The notes: generated by a model not told the origin, from the letters alone. A DNA stretch of 64,000 nucleotides from Prorocentrum cordatum (GCA_963575745.1 CAUYUJ010018037.1:785310-849309); one strand, 5' to 3'. Counted from the stretch's first letter, positions 10,501 through 19,499 are shown. Numbers and translations: made by a program.

Positions 10501-11116
10501 ATCCGCTCAGCATGTGCCGGATTGGTACATCAACTGGTACCCCGGCTATTCGATGGACGTGATCCGCCACTGGTATTCTAAGGAGTACTGCACCAAAAGG
10601 GACGAAACTGGCGTGATAATACGTACCAAGGGTGGCAAGACCAAAACGCCAGAGGCTTGGGACAAAAGGGCTAAGAAACAGGAGATCATCAACGATCGCA
10701 AGACATACAGGAAACAAGTATGTCAGTGCGAGCCCTTCAAAGGTCACATGCGCAGTTGTCCGATGGACCGCCCCTCCAGGAGTCCTCATCACTGTGAGAC
10801 CCCGTGGAATTGGTCTCATGGAGATGACGCTGGCAACGTCCATGATCCTAACAAGGAGGTCCCTGGAGGAGGAAAGCGCATCACCGAAGCCGATCGCGTC
10901 CCTATGACCGAAGAGGTGGCCAACATCGTCAGGGAAAATTGGGTACAGCTTCCCAATGACCATCGCCTCAAGGAATGGAACCGCCGATTCATAAAGAGGC
11001 GGGGTCACCCGCAGGATCCAGTAAAGAGGCGGGGTCACCCGCAGGATCCAGCAAAGAAGCGGGGTCACCCGCAGACGCGGCGCCAGCCGCTGGGTCCGCG
11101 GACGACGATTGGATAG
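7571..11116 (+). CDS. gag-like polyprotein with CCHC zinc knuckle
   Basis: A 1181-codon frame from the ATG at 7571 to TAG at 11114. Roughly residues 200-390 (PSWDPAGTTPFREYVR... to ...LLTRMRNYGHVAER) have the helical, Trp/Arg-patterned look of the gag capsid region of dinoflagellate Ty1/copia elements. A zinc knuckle CHTCGSTEHLRDQC (C-x2-C-x4-H-x4-C, coded near 9449-9490) follows a Lys/Arg/Gly-rich stretch, which suggests nucleic-acid binding. Two hydrophobic stretches (around residues 55-72 and 172-190) precede the capsid region. The C-terminal third is acidic then basic and I recognise no domain in it. No protease, integrase or RT follows in frame. Codon use is ordinary, unlike the repeat ORFs around it. 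It could be a live gag, or a domesticated one feeding the methyltransferase-like exons downstream. Confidence 0.75.
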   Translation: MPILSFTPDPMLRLALLLMRYEPKPGIWQRLKRNTYLSLPACFRLGSGAGYTLVWLALALIPVIHGTTWWTTTTVEYHVAPALRGAEPVRDRASGATRELETLSPTSLRHFTPDFHQMPIGNSIENVVTLRGYPQRGHLHPVPVRRLTATTPEPDKPQPKPITEAEMHMHWIKITIFGILWVIMGCSVGYMRQGMDDTRTTGPSWDPAGTTPFREYVREVHAWLNVTSGNMTPPQHAAALQRGLQGLARRIAMQVPSQIINYGVTVNGQPTDAVPYILYLLSTKFENLEDERQLNSGTALIDFRVERGERIDSVLARFEMARDEANSVGFVIPNFQILTLILFRALGVGAPRAQHLLEPFNHQMPRTQADYDRLLTRMRNYGHVAERSPGNIAGIFTGHHSHAGVYATTAGSPAGPGEPNPWADPADMPNEATALLGQTGQVSAEAAEANAWSNYSPGAAYNASPPSGTTLWGQAESSAQGSQPPSPFESGTDTDTSSDDEHNGRVSAGNDYPADDTHLSEQQRAEAAFMAYRKSKRRWRRFMKKPVRKVRRAVRRHFKRYGKGRGKGGRRRRMHGRGITAFLTSLTDIAFEEVLIGGKGRGHRRTSGKGKGRRGNPRDASGNAMKCHTCGSTEHLRDQCPKGKGKGSVHLAQNSFMDDIDYIDYEFYVNPEAAPAAGSSTYYVMARYAEATVALEDYAVTLFDEFHGWDEVDEVAFNAWFGLPAGPPAGDEVSEAETVPATEEELTAALATQVIGTPLLPDLSRAGSEAGDADDEMRGHPAYSDSEEAEDDYKDMLQEQVAEAIRLLSAPAHQQITMNDLLSRPGAARLRPYLDSDMSAPQMLTALQALAGSPAEVTPAATAGPPAWSMDVFMQGCDQIDLNDLTMEQLNDIGYFRSPYQHVFMVQDSSEDSEDMRYAKRDRRPSPPRDSEHDDQRPMGRGSASAGPARRRSRSAPRRPTHDASGYPYSTEHSVGVSAQHVPDWYINWYPGYSMDVIRHWYSKEYCTKRDETGVIIRTKGGKTKTPEAWDKRAKKQEIINDRKTYRKQVCQCEPFKGHMRSCPMDRPSRSPHHCETPWNWSHGDDAGNVHDPNKEVPGGGKRITEADRVPMTEEVANIVRENWVQLPNDHRLKEWNRRFIKRRGHPQDPVKRRGHPQDPAKKRGHPQTRRQPLGPRTTIG
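7851..11072 (+). repeat. dispersed 14-15 nt hairpin motif GCGGG-GNNA-CCCGC, 12 copies
   Basis: Copies are at 7851, 7960, 7975 (one G-T wobble), 8798, 9743, 9901, 10121, 10157, 10406, 10999, 11029 and 11059. Each has the arms GCGGG and CCCGC. In ten copies the loop is a tetranucleotide G-N-N-A (GTCA, GCCA, GCAA, GCTA); the copies at 9901 and 10406 have one extra loop base. They fall in all three codon phases of the frame and encode AGSPA, AGPPA, SGATR, RGYPQ or RGHPQ. So the nucleotide motif is conserved rather than a peptide. I saw none elsewhere in the window. Confidence 0.85.
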
Positions 11117-11400
11117 CTGTTGCATCTGCTGCTGGGTCCGCCGCCGGCACTGACCACACCGAACTGAATGAAGAATGGGCGGCGGAAGACGGCTCAGAGA
11201 ATCCATTCCCTGATGGATGCGCCTGCTGGTACTACAGCTCTTCGGCGCAGAAGTGGTTTTGCACGAGGGTAACTCACCGCCATGAAAATGGCAAGTACAA
11301 GCTGGCCATAAAAGGTACTGCCGACATCGACCAGATGAGGCAGATCATCCATGATCATGGCCAGCCAGAAGGCCCTCCTAGAGACCCTCCTGGTGCACAA
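10975..11400 (+). CDS. continuation of the gag-like gene in the -1 frame, partial at the gap
   Basis: From the tandem hairpin units onward the better coding frame is one base back from the main frame. It reads EAGSPAGSS repeats (the phase used by most upstream hairpins), then an acidic and aromatic stretch (EEWAAEDGSENPFPDGCACW, KWFCTRVTHRHENGKYKLA) up to the assembly gap, with no stop. The main frame ends at 11116. A programmed -1 shift, a mutation or an intron boundary could explain this. No family is recognised for this segment. Confidence 0.5.
10990..11079 (+). repeat. three 30-bp tandem units carrying the hairpin
   Basis: The unit AAAGAGGCGGGGTCACCCGC plus AGGATCCAGY is repeated at 10993, 11023 and 11053. 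The third copy is diverged after the hairpin. Thirty bases keep the frame, so each unit adds ten residues. Confidence 0.9.
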
Positions 11401-11500
11401 NNNNNNNNNNNNNNNNNNNNNNNNNNNNNNNNNNNNNNNNNNNNNNNNNNNNNNNNNNNNNNNNNNNNNNNNNNNNNNNNNNNNNNNNNNNNNNNNNNNN
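11401..11500. other. assembly gap (100 N)
   Basis: A run of exactly 100 N, the usual scaffold-gap placeholder of unknown true length. Any exon joining the gag-like frame to the exons beyond it may be missing. Confidence 0.99.
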
Positions 11501-11710
11501 ATTACGGTCCTGCCTATGGTTATGTGTTGTTAACATGGCTGTTGGTCTGGGGACAAGGTGTGAATAGACGTGCGCCCTCTATTCTATTATTCGCCCTGCA
11601 TCTTATTTATGATAGGGAATCAACGCCCCTATACACGCCCTTCCACGTCCTGCATCAGTCCCGTAACCTTGAACCCCCTCCCCCCACACTGAATAACTAA
11701 CTATCTGCAG

Positions 11711-11913
11711 GGTATGCTTTCACGGGTCGCCGAAAGTATACACCACGTTCATAGACGAGGGTCTGAACTCACTCTTGCGTGACATGGCGCGCTTCGCTCA
11801 CCGCAGCACATTTGAGTACAGGTGTTTCGCCCTTTTCGAGCTGGCCTGCAGGCTGGACCTCTCTACATGGCTCGTGCGCAAGCCTTGGGAGGGGATGGTC
11901 GCTGGGCATTCCT
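11711..11913 (+). CDS. exon-like segment after a strong acceptor
   Basis: A convincing 3' splice site (CTAAC branch-like word, pyrimidines, TGCAG|GG at 11708-11712) precedes a frame that reads VCFHGSPKVYTTFIDEGLNS and then LLRDMARFAHRSTFEYRCFA. It has no stop until 11913 and looks like normal globular coding sequence. The true 3' end is earlier, at an unlocated donor. Bases 11501-11710 look like intron. It probably belongs to the same gene as the downstream methyltransferase-like exons. The family is unknown. Confidence 0.5.
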
Positions 11914-11974
11914 AGTTTTTCTGTGCTTGTCGTCGACGGCTGCTGCGCCGATGATATGTGAGAACGGTTTCCTC

Positions 11975-12420
11975 TGGGCCAGCCCATCTGCCGATAGGTT
12001 GACGGCACAGGGCGTGCCGAACAGCGTGGAGAGCACCACAGACAGTGCCATGATGTTGACATCATCGGTTGCATGCATTTTGAATGAGTTGCACGCCATT
12101 GAAAGGAACGCAATCTTCCTGGAGATATTTTCGGGAGCTAGCGGTATCACTCGCAATATTATGAGCGAGGCTGGCGCAGGTGCGTTTTCTGTGGAAAAGA
12201 ATGACCACTGGTTTCAAGACGCCACCCTGCTCAGCGGGATGCTCTATAGTCTGTGGGTTGCATCGTCTATAGCTGTTGGGGGCACAATTCACTTCAGTAA
12301 CCAATGCTCAACATGTATACGAATGAGTTCGGGACATACTCGTCGCACTACATCGTACCCGACAGGCGACGAGTCCAGGCCCGACGTCGTGCAAGCAAAC
12401 CACTGCGCATTGCTCACGTG
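11975..12420 (+). CDS. methyltransferase-like exon (LEIFS motif)
   Basis: The frame encodes NAIFLEIFSGASGITRNI, a motif-I-like glycine loop followed by VEKNDHW, where an acidic residue ends strand 2 of a Rossmann fold. After about 40 residues comes GGTIHFSNQCSTCI, matching the S/P-x-C motif-IV position of C5-methyltransferase-like folds. This order, completed by an EQP motif in the last exon, is a protein pattern I associate with abundant dinoflagellate proteins and copia polyproteins. Activity is not implied, because the canonical PCQ is not intact. The exon boundaries are approximate. The 3' end is probably near 12400, after VVQAN. Confidence 0.55.
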
Positions 12421-12689
12421 GGGACGGGTGGGGTCTGTGTTGCACGGGCAGGGTGATACTCGAAGTTGGCAGCATAGTGTCTATCATGCAGGGCACTGGG
12501 TGAGAGACCGCACATACATATATCCGCGGCAGATGCACATACATAAGCAGCACTAATGCACGAGAAATAGGAGACGGGGAACAACTATATAATGAACCCG
12601 ATGACGATAGCACCGACTACGACACATATGGCAACATAAACACGTCGAACACTTGTGCAGAACAAACACTTACAAATGTAGATAAGCTG

Positions 12690-12790
12690 CGAAACTATAC
12701 GGGACGACTATACGTGTGCATGTGTAGGAACATTAACTTAAGTATCATGACGTGCGTGATTGAGGTCCATCACAGCACTGGTCGCAAACA
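12690..12790 (+). CDS. possible short exon of the methyltransferase-like gene
   Basis: The frame RNINLSIMTCVIEVHHSTGR resembles the helix that precedes the EQP motif in this family. It runs into a strong donor, AAACA|GTAAGT at 12791. The leftover phase (2) does not match the best acceptor before the next exon (TTTGCCCAG at 13061), so the joint is unresolved and this exon is tentative. Confidence 0.35.
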
Positions 12791-13061
12791 GTAAGTCAAC
12801 ACACACACACAGCCAACACTAAACAACACTGCAACAACAGCAAGGTTTCAAATGTATGGCATGGCGTTGTTGTTGTTGCAACTGTTCCTTGAACCCTGTT
12901 AGACTTATGTCCCAATGGTATTGAACATGGATTCCAATACTGATTGTCTGGTGCATCCATTCTCGGCTGCTCCTGCCCTCGTGCGGTGCTTGTGTCTGGG
13001 AAGTGTCAAGTCGATGCATGCGCGCGTGAAGTGGAGGTCTTACATGAGTTTCTTTGCCCAG

Positions 13062-13516
13062 ATGCGGGGGGGGGGTACATCATGGTGGAACAGCCTTTCA
13101 ATTCAATACTATATTTATACCGCCCTATGGCAGAATCCCTCAGAATGGTCAAGGCACGCCGCATTGTAACATATCTGTCTGCGTTTGGGCATGGAACTAT
13201 CAAACCCCTGGAGTTGTGGACTACGCTTCCAGAAGTTGATGACCTCACCAAGTCGCTTCGGGCAAGCACGGATCGCCTTGGCACGCAAAAGCAATGTTTG
13301 TCACGCGTCACCCCTAAGTCTAAGGCTCGGAGCAAAAAGGATGCTGGTCACACTACCAAGAAGGGCTGGAGCGCCAAAGGGTGGGTAACTGGAGACACGA
13401 AGAAGTTGAAAGAATCGCAGGAATATCCTCCAGATTTTGTGGCTGCGCTGTCCTCTGCCGCGTTGCGAGCATCGCGTGTGCTGTCTCCGCCTGCTCCTGC
13501 TAGTGAGCTGGACTGA
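13062..13516 (+). CDS. C-terminal exon of the methyltransferase-like gene (EQP motif)
   Basis: After a pyrimidine tract and CAG at 13059-13061 the frame reads GGGYIMVEQPFNSILYLYR, then YLSAFGHGTIKPLELW, then a Lys/Gly-rich tail, ending at TGA 13516. EQP-x-x-S sits where motif VI (ENV) lies in C5-methyltransferases. The G-x-x-x-x-K-P-L-x-L block downstream is also typical of the dinoflagellate family. With the LEIFS exon this makes a probable SAM-methyltransferase-like protein of unknown substrate. A G10 run at the start is a risk for sequencing error. Confidence 0.55.
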
Positions 13517-13985
13517 CGTGCTGCGAGGGCGGCGCGTCAGGAGCAGGCATTGTTTCACATGTGGCTCGGCATCGCCAGCCACGCTCAGCTATTAACACGT
13601 TAATTTTTCTGTCAGTCTCAACAGTCCAGCTGCGCACGGGGCACTGGAGGCGCAGCAATGAGATGCAAAGAACACAGGTCAATGCTAGAGAGACTTGGGT
13701 CCGTGTGTACGTTGATGCCGAACGGGCGTTGGTTTCCAATGACCGTGGGTTTGGTGCTGTGGGAACTCGCGCCAAGCTGTGCGAGACGTGATTCCGCATG
13801 TGCAATCCTCCCCCACATTTTAGATGTTAGTCTCTCCTTCTCGTGCAGTTCCTCTGGTGGCCCAGCCAGGCAACTTCAGCATGTTTGTAGGGTCGTTTCA
13901 GGGCCCTGAGGGCGCCCGCAGGAGAGAGGGAGCGCATGCGAAATCCAATGGTATTCCAATGGTAGCCTCAGGCGCAACTACGACA
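13517..13985. other. no supported gene
   Basis: Ordinary-composition sequence downstream of the TGA at 13516, possibly the 3' UTR and beyond. No AATAAA-like signal, domain or repeat partner was noticed. Confidence 0.4.
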
Positions 13986-13989
13986 CGTT

Positions 13990-14280
13990 GGAATTCCAAT
14001 GCAATTCCAATGCAACGCCAATGCAAATCCAATAGAAATCCAATGGGAATCCAATGGGAATCCAATGGGAATCCAATGCCAAGCCAATGCAAATCCAATG
14101 CCAATCCAATGCCAATCCAATGCCAATCCAATGCCAATCCAATGGCAATCCAATGCCAATCCAATGCCAATCCAATGCAAATCCAATGCAAATCCAATGC
14201 AAATCCAATGCAAATCCAATGCAAATCCAATGGTAATCCAATGCAAATCCAATGCAAATCCAATGCAAATCCAATGCACG
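13990..14280 (+). repeat. 11-bp minisatellite (ATCCAATGCAA/CCA)
   Basis: About 26 tandem copies of an 11-mer, AATCCAATGCM, with GGG and GCC variants. Eleven is not a multiple of three, so three units make a 33-nt period. All six frames stay open and repeat the same 11-residue peptide in each frame (NPMPIQCQSNA forwards, IGLALDWHWIG backwards). Confidence 0.95.
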
Positions 14281-14630
14281 TCCGGTTGGTGACCATAGGC
14301 CGGCGCGGAGGCGCCGAGGAGCTGCCCGCGCCGCGCACTCTCGTTGGTTGTCTTTCCCTCTGGTTGTGTTCCTTAGCCACCTGGCCCGAACGGTAACCCT
14401 GCAATACCTAATCTTCACGCCAGCGCCGCTAGCAGCACGCGCTAAAACTAGCACCATAAACATATAGCAATACCACCCTGATCAGAAGCAATAACACTGC
14501 ACTGTAGCATCCTTAACCAAACACCCCAAAATTCCCGTACTAACCCTAGCGCCTTATTTTTAACATCTTAACCGAAAACTCCAATACTCCCCATACAATC
14601 CGAATCCTGCAGCAACGCTCACCCAAACAT
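14281..14630. other. no supported gene
   Basis: It includes a low-GC stretch (14450-14630) with repeated AACCCTAGC/CTTAACC-like words. No frame or structure is supported. Confidence 0.4.
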
Positions 14631-14644
14631 GGTGACATCAGTCC

Positions 14645-15565
14645 GATTTGCTCCTCCTCCTCCTCTTCCTCCTCCTCCTCCTCCTCCTCTTCCTTCTCGT
14701 CCTCCCCCCCATCCTCCGTTGGACTGTCTTGCCCACACGGGCCATGTCTCTCGAAAGATATATGAGGATGATCCCTGCCCCTCCCCGCCCCGATCTCGCA
14801 TGGGCCGCCACCCTCACCACACGACCGCGGCGCCGCCGCTGGTCACTCGGCGCTTGAGCTGCGCAGAGGTGGCCACTGGCGGAGGAAGGAGGAGGAGGAG
14901 GAGAAGGAGGAGGAGGAGGAGGAGGAAGAGGATGAGGAGGGGGTGGAGGAAGAGGGGGGGGAGGAGGAGGAGGAGGAGGAGGGAGGAGGAAAAGGAGGAG
15001 GAAGAGGAGGAGGAGGATCACTGGCGCTCTCCAGAAGGTGACGGCGCGGGGAGGGCGAGAGGGGACGAGAGGGGAGGGCATGAGGAGGGGGTGGGTGAGG
15101 AAGAGGAGGGCGATGAGGAAGATTATGAGGAGGACGAGGAAGAGGAGGACGAGGATGAGACATGTGACGACGAGGAGGAATAAAAAGAGGATGAGGATAA
15201 GCATGAGGAGGATGAGGAGGAGGAGGACCAGGAGGAAGATGAGGAGAACGAGGAGGAGGAAGAGGAGGAGGAACACGAACGCACCCGAGGATCCTCGCGG
15301 ACCCTACCATGCCCATGAAGTTGCACGCGGGCCCCCCTTTTTGCTGTTGCTTTCCTTCGTTGCGGAGAGCCCTCCATCCAGCAACAGTTTGTCTTGCAAC
15401 TCGTGGGCGTATTGTTTTTGCTTTCGCTGGGGCCCTTGAGAGGCCTGGGCAGCGGTCCGCAAACCAGCAACTCCAGTAATTATTCCTCTTCCTCATTCTC
15501 CTCCTCCTCCTCCTCCTCCTCCTCCCCATCCTCCTCCCCCTCCTGCCCCCTCGACCCCGCTCGCC
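14645..15565. repeat. TCC/GGA microsatellite complex
   Basis: (TCC)n at 14650-14710, (GGA)n with interruptions at 14880-15275, and (TCC)n at 15480-15545. Opposed TCC and GGA blocks can pair as an inverted repeat. The stretch 15285-15470 between them is unique, and I could not assign a reading frame to it. Confidence 0.85.
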
Positions 15566-15765
15566 CCAAGGGTGTCGTGATCTTATGAGTGTCTCTCGTA
15601 CATTTGGATGATAGGCAGTGCCACCGCTGCTCTTGGTGGCAGGGCCATCCAGCCCTGGAGCCTTTTCGTAAAAAACTCAAGTTAATGATAAGGTAATCGC
15701 GCGAGGGGACTGGTCGACGGGGCTACCTTGACAGCCCTCGGGGGATGGGGGAGGGGCGGGCGAGA
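15566..15765. other. no supported gene
   Basis: Unique spacer between microsatellite blocks. Nothing recognised. Confidence 0.4.
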
Positions 15766-16275
15766 GTGAGGAGGAGGAGGAGGAGGACGACGACGAGGAG
15801 GAGGAAACGGCGGAGGAGGAAGAGGAGGACGAGGAAGATGAGGACGAGGAGGACAAGGAGGAGAGAGGAGAGGAGATAGAGGACGGAGAGGGCGTGCATG
15901 AGGGAGAACAGAGTCAAGTTCTCGGCCCGCCTCTTGCGCGCCGCGGCCCCCCGTGCTGGCCGCGCGCCCCCCCGCGAAGGCTTGCCCCCTCCCCTTTTCC
16001 AGCTGCCGCCAGGAGCAAAACACATTCGAAAGGATCCATCTAATAATGGGGGGCGGAGAAGGAGGAGGAGGAGGAGGAGGAGGAGGAGGAGGAAGAGGAG
16101 GAGGAGGAGGAGAACGAGGAGGACGAGGATGAGGAGTAGGAGTAGTAGGATGACGAGACTTACGGAGGAGGCGGAGGAGGAGAAACATTATGATGATAAT
16201 GATGATGATGATGATGATGAGGAGGAGGAGGAGGAGGAGGACGAGGAGGAAGAGGAGGATGGGGAGGAGAAGGGG
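15766..16275 (+). repeat. GGA microsatellites flanking a short unique block
   Basis: (GGA)n-type purine arrays at 15766-15890 and 16050-16275, the latter with a (GAT)8 run at 16195-16220. The intervening 15900-16040 is GC-rich and of unknown nature. The copia remnant begins a few hundred bases downstream. Confidence 0.85.
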
Positions 16276-16543
16276 GGGGAGAAAAAACAAACAAACCAGG
16301 TTAAGTACGAATGCGGGTTGGAAGAAGACAAACACGCAATAATAGGTGTTTCAATTGGACGTTCACTATGCAAGCGAACTGCCGGTGCAAAGCGCATTGC
16401 GAACTCACATGTATATTGATATCTCAATGCCACGTCCTTCGTATATGGCATTTCCTCGTGCATTCCACGTCTACGTCTTCTTTTGCATCCGCGACCAAAA
16501 CGATTTTGGCCGTAGATGCCCAACAAAAACATGTTGCCAAAAT

Positions 16544-16984
16544 CTGGCCGTATCAGACCTCAGGGCTCGGGGCATCTGGGGCCGGATCCGAGGGGGGGCG
16601 GTTTCCATTGACGAGGTCTCCGAAGCTCTTGGTTGTGTCCAGAGGTCTCTGGGGACCGAGGACAAGTCAGCCTTCTTTGTTGGACTGGCTATGGGGCGGA
16701 GCGGGGCCCCGCCTCCTCGTAGTCTGCTGCCTGGGGCCATTCGCCGGGCGCGCATTTCGAACGGCCCGGAAGTCTTGATCGACAGTGCCTGGCAGCATGC
16801 ATCTTTCAGCGAGCTAGAAAGACTTTTTGCGGAGTCCAAGGGGCAGGAGTGGCAGGTAGAATTGTGGCAGACCGGTAAGCGATGGGGGTCAAGGGGGGAA
16901 GGAGGTGGCGGTCTCAGATGGGCTCAGCGGGCGCGGCCCTCAGGGGCCCTCAGAAAGAGGGGCCGCGGCCTCAGAGGACCTTAG
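16544..16984 (+). pseudogene. copia N-terminal remnant, unassigned
   Basis: The frame continues through GGAVSIDEVSEALGCVQRS and FSELERLFAESKGQEWQVEL, with protein-like composition. It lies directly upstream of the methyltransferase-like domain but is in another frame. No protease motif (D-S/T-G) could be placed. The start is arbitrary, since the frame is open from 16346. Confidence 0.35.
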
Positions 16985-17783
16985 CGGGCGCTGGGCCCGG
17001 GGCGCAGAAGTCACGGGCTTAGCCGAGCTAGACGATCCCAGATCGGTCTTTCCCGGAGGTTTGGGCGGCAGCGAGGGCGCTCAGGCCACGGGCGCCCTGG
17101 GGCGGTACTGCACGGTGGAGATCGACGCCTTCCTGGCGCGAGGGCTCGACGGGGCTCCAGAGGGCCCCCCAGAGCCAACTGTGCCCCGCAGGGTGCGAAA
17201 AGCCGCGCTACAGGTCCTCAGCTGCTCGGTTGCCAGGAAGCACGCGCGGCGGAGAGCTCAGCTTCAGAGGCGAGAGGAGGCCAGAGGCGGGACGGCCCTC
17301 CTCGAAATATTCTCCCCTGCCCGTGTCTCGGAGGTTCTCAGAGCTCGAGGTTGCAGGGTCTCGGCGGCGGTCGACAGTGAGACCGGCTGGGATCTCAACT
17401 CGGAGGAGGGCGTTCGGGAACTCTGGGAGCTCATTAGACGGGGCCAGCCTCAGCGCGTTGCTATGTCCCCCGTGTGCAAGGCCTTCAGCGTTGCCACAGA
17501 GAGCAATTGGAACCGCATGGACGTGACCGTTCGTGACGAGCAAGGACAACAGGGAATCGCGTTCATGCAGCTGCGTTGTGATATTGCCCTGTATCAGCTC
17601 GAGCACGGCCGGGATTTTGTGCTGGAACACCCCCTCTCGGCCAGCTCCTGGGGTCTTGAACGTATCAGAGTGCTGGCGACCTCGAGAGGTGTCGTGTCGT
17701 GTGTGCTTGACCAGTGCGAGTGCGGTCTTTCGGTGGTCCCGGGAACCGTGTCCGAGAAACCCACTAGGCTTCTAGCGAGCTGA
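16905..17783 (+). pseudogene. copia methyltransferase-like domain
   Basis: The second half of this frame carries LLEIFSPARVSEVLRARG (motif-I-like), then AAVDSETGWDL (acidic strand-2 end), RVAMSPVCKAFS (motif-IV-like S-P-x-C) and FVLEHPLSASSW (motif-VI-like E-H-P). This fits a degenerate C5-methyltransferase fold that sits N-terminal to integrase in many dinoflagellate copia polyproteins. The frame ends with TGA at 17781 and the integrase segment follows in the same frame seven bases later, so this is one nonsense mutation. Upstream, 16905-17270 is low-complexity Gly/Arg/Ala. I infer loss of catalytic function but cannot test it. Confidence 0.6.
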
Positions 17784-17789
17784 GAAGAA

Positions 17790-19448
17790 ATGGTTGAGAA
17801 GTGTCGCAGGAGGTGCAGAGGGGGGCGCGAGCATTCACCGCTAGAGGGAAGCGGCAGGACGCACAAGTCGGAGATCTACCCTTCCAAGCTCGCGTCGGCG
17901 CTGGCCTGCGGAGTTGAGGCCGCGATGTGGCGCCGAGAGCTAGGCGAGTCCGCTCCCTGCTTTCCGGTCCAGGGCGCAGCTGAGGAGCTCGACGAGGGCC
18001 CTGAACCGGACGGCGCCGGCGCTCGGGTTTGGGGCGAGGAGGCCGCGCGAGAGCCCAGGGACCCGGGGGCCCGCGCTGAAATAGACGAGGACATGAAGAA
18101 AGAGGTTGCCAAGCTCCACATCAATCTTAGCCACCCCTCTCTTAATGATTTTACCTGGGCCCTGAGAGTCGCCGGGGCAAGGCCCGAGGTGGTGTCTTGG
18201 GTGCGTCGCAGTTTCAAGTGCCCTCGCGCGCGACCCCACTGGAGGAGGCGAGCTCACTTGCCCAGAACGTACCGATTTAATCGTGTCCTAGCGGTAGACC
18301 TTTTCTATCTTGAGTTTCAGGACAAGAGTCTGCCCTATTTGAATCTGGTCGACCACGGGACCAGCTATCAGCAGTGCTGCATTCTCGAAGATGACACGTC
18401 GGCTAGCGTCTGGAAGGCACTGTGCCGCTACTGGGTTAGGCCTTTCGGCCTGCCCGAGATGATACTATCCGACGGCGGTGCCGAGTTTGAGGGAAGCTTC
18501 TCCAGAGGCTGTGGGCACAGCGGGATATATCTCCAAGTCATCCCCACCAACCCCCCTCATTATAATGGAAAATGCGAGCGACACGGGGGCATCGTTAAGC
18601 TTGCGATGTCGAGAGGTTCTCTATCAGCTGTCCCGACTAGCCCTGGCGAAGTCGACATGCTCCTGCGTGAGGTTGTCTCGGGCAAGAACCGCGCGTATCA
18701 CCGCGGGGGGGTCAGTCCCAATCAGCTGGCTTTCGGGGAGAATCCGAGAATACCTAGGTGTATGATGACCGACGATGCCGTGGACGAGATTGAAGTCAAC
18801 GACCTTAGGCAGAGCTCAATCAATCAGGATACTGCTGCTGCTGCTGCTTTCGCTCGTGCTCATAAACTTAAGTGTGAAGCCCAACGGGCTCTGGCCGCTC
18901 ACGATGCCCGTGACAGACTGGCGGAGGCCTCCCGGGCGCGTCAGCATGTCGATCGGGTTTTCCATCCGGGCGAATGGGTCTACGTTTGGCGCAAGATAAC
19001 TGCGGCTAACAGAAGCCACGCGCTTCAACGCGACAGGTGGACGGGTCCCGGGGCGGTGGTCTTCCAGTCCCGCAGCACGGTGTGGGTTGCGATGCGCCAT
19101 AGGTTGCTCAAATGTTCAGTGGGGCAAGTCCGACCGGCGACCCAGCCAGAAGTGCTGGGAGCGGAGTTGCTGGACAATCCTAGATTCGACCAGCTTGGAC
19201 AGGAGCTGAGACACCCGGGAAAGCGAGTGGGGGCGGTGGACGTCGAGTCGGGTGCTCCTCCCCCCGAGGCGTGGGACGTTCCACAGACCTCCGGAGCTCC
19301 GAAGCCAGGGCCAAGACCTACGGCGGAGATGCCGGAGGCTCGGTCGAGGACTTGGCTCACTCGAGCAGGGGGGGGGGGGCCCTCCGGCCAGCTCGATCGG
19401 GTCCACTGCGGCCCCAGCAGCTCGGCGAGAGATTCCGGGAGTGCCTGA
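17790..19448 (+). pseudogene. copia integrase
   Basis: The 552-codon frame has a zinc-binding-like H...H start (HINLSHPSLNDF) and the integrase core: LAVDLFYLE (first D), MILSDGGAEFEG (second D) and HYNGKCERHGG (E). The complete D,D-35-E triad is therefore present. A GPY/F-like C-terminal module follows (RWTGPGAVVF...VWVAMRHRLLKC). The enzyme would insert element cDNA into chromosomes. The frame stops at 19448, after a proline/serine-rich tail that includes a G10 run. Catalytic residues are intact, but neighbouring frames are broken. Confidence 0.85.
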
Positions 19449-19499
19449 GTCGTCTGTGGTGGCCACGGGCTCCTCTCGGGGCCATCGACACCTGAAGCG

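Noticed and set aside
13990-14280. CRISPR-like array
   Set aside because: The repeat is a continuous 11-bp tandem with no spacers, in a eukaryotic genome.
14629-16419. Glu/Arg-rich and Leu/Pro-rich proteins on both strands
   Set aside because: They are GGA/TCC microsatellite translations; open frames appear in all phases on both strands.
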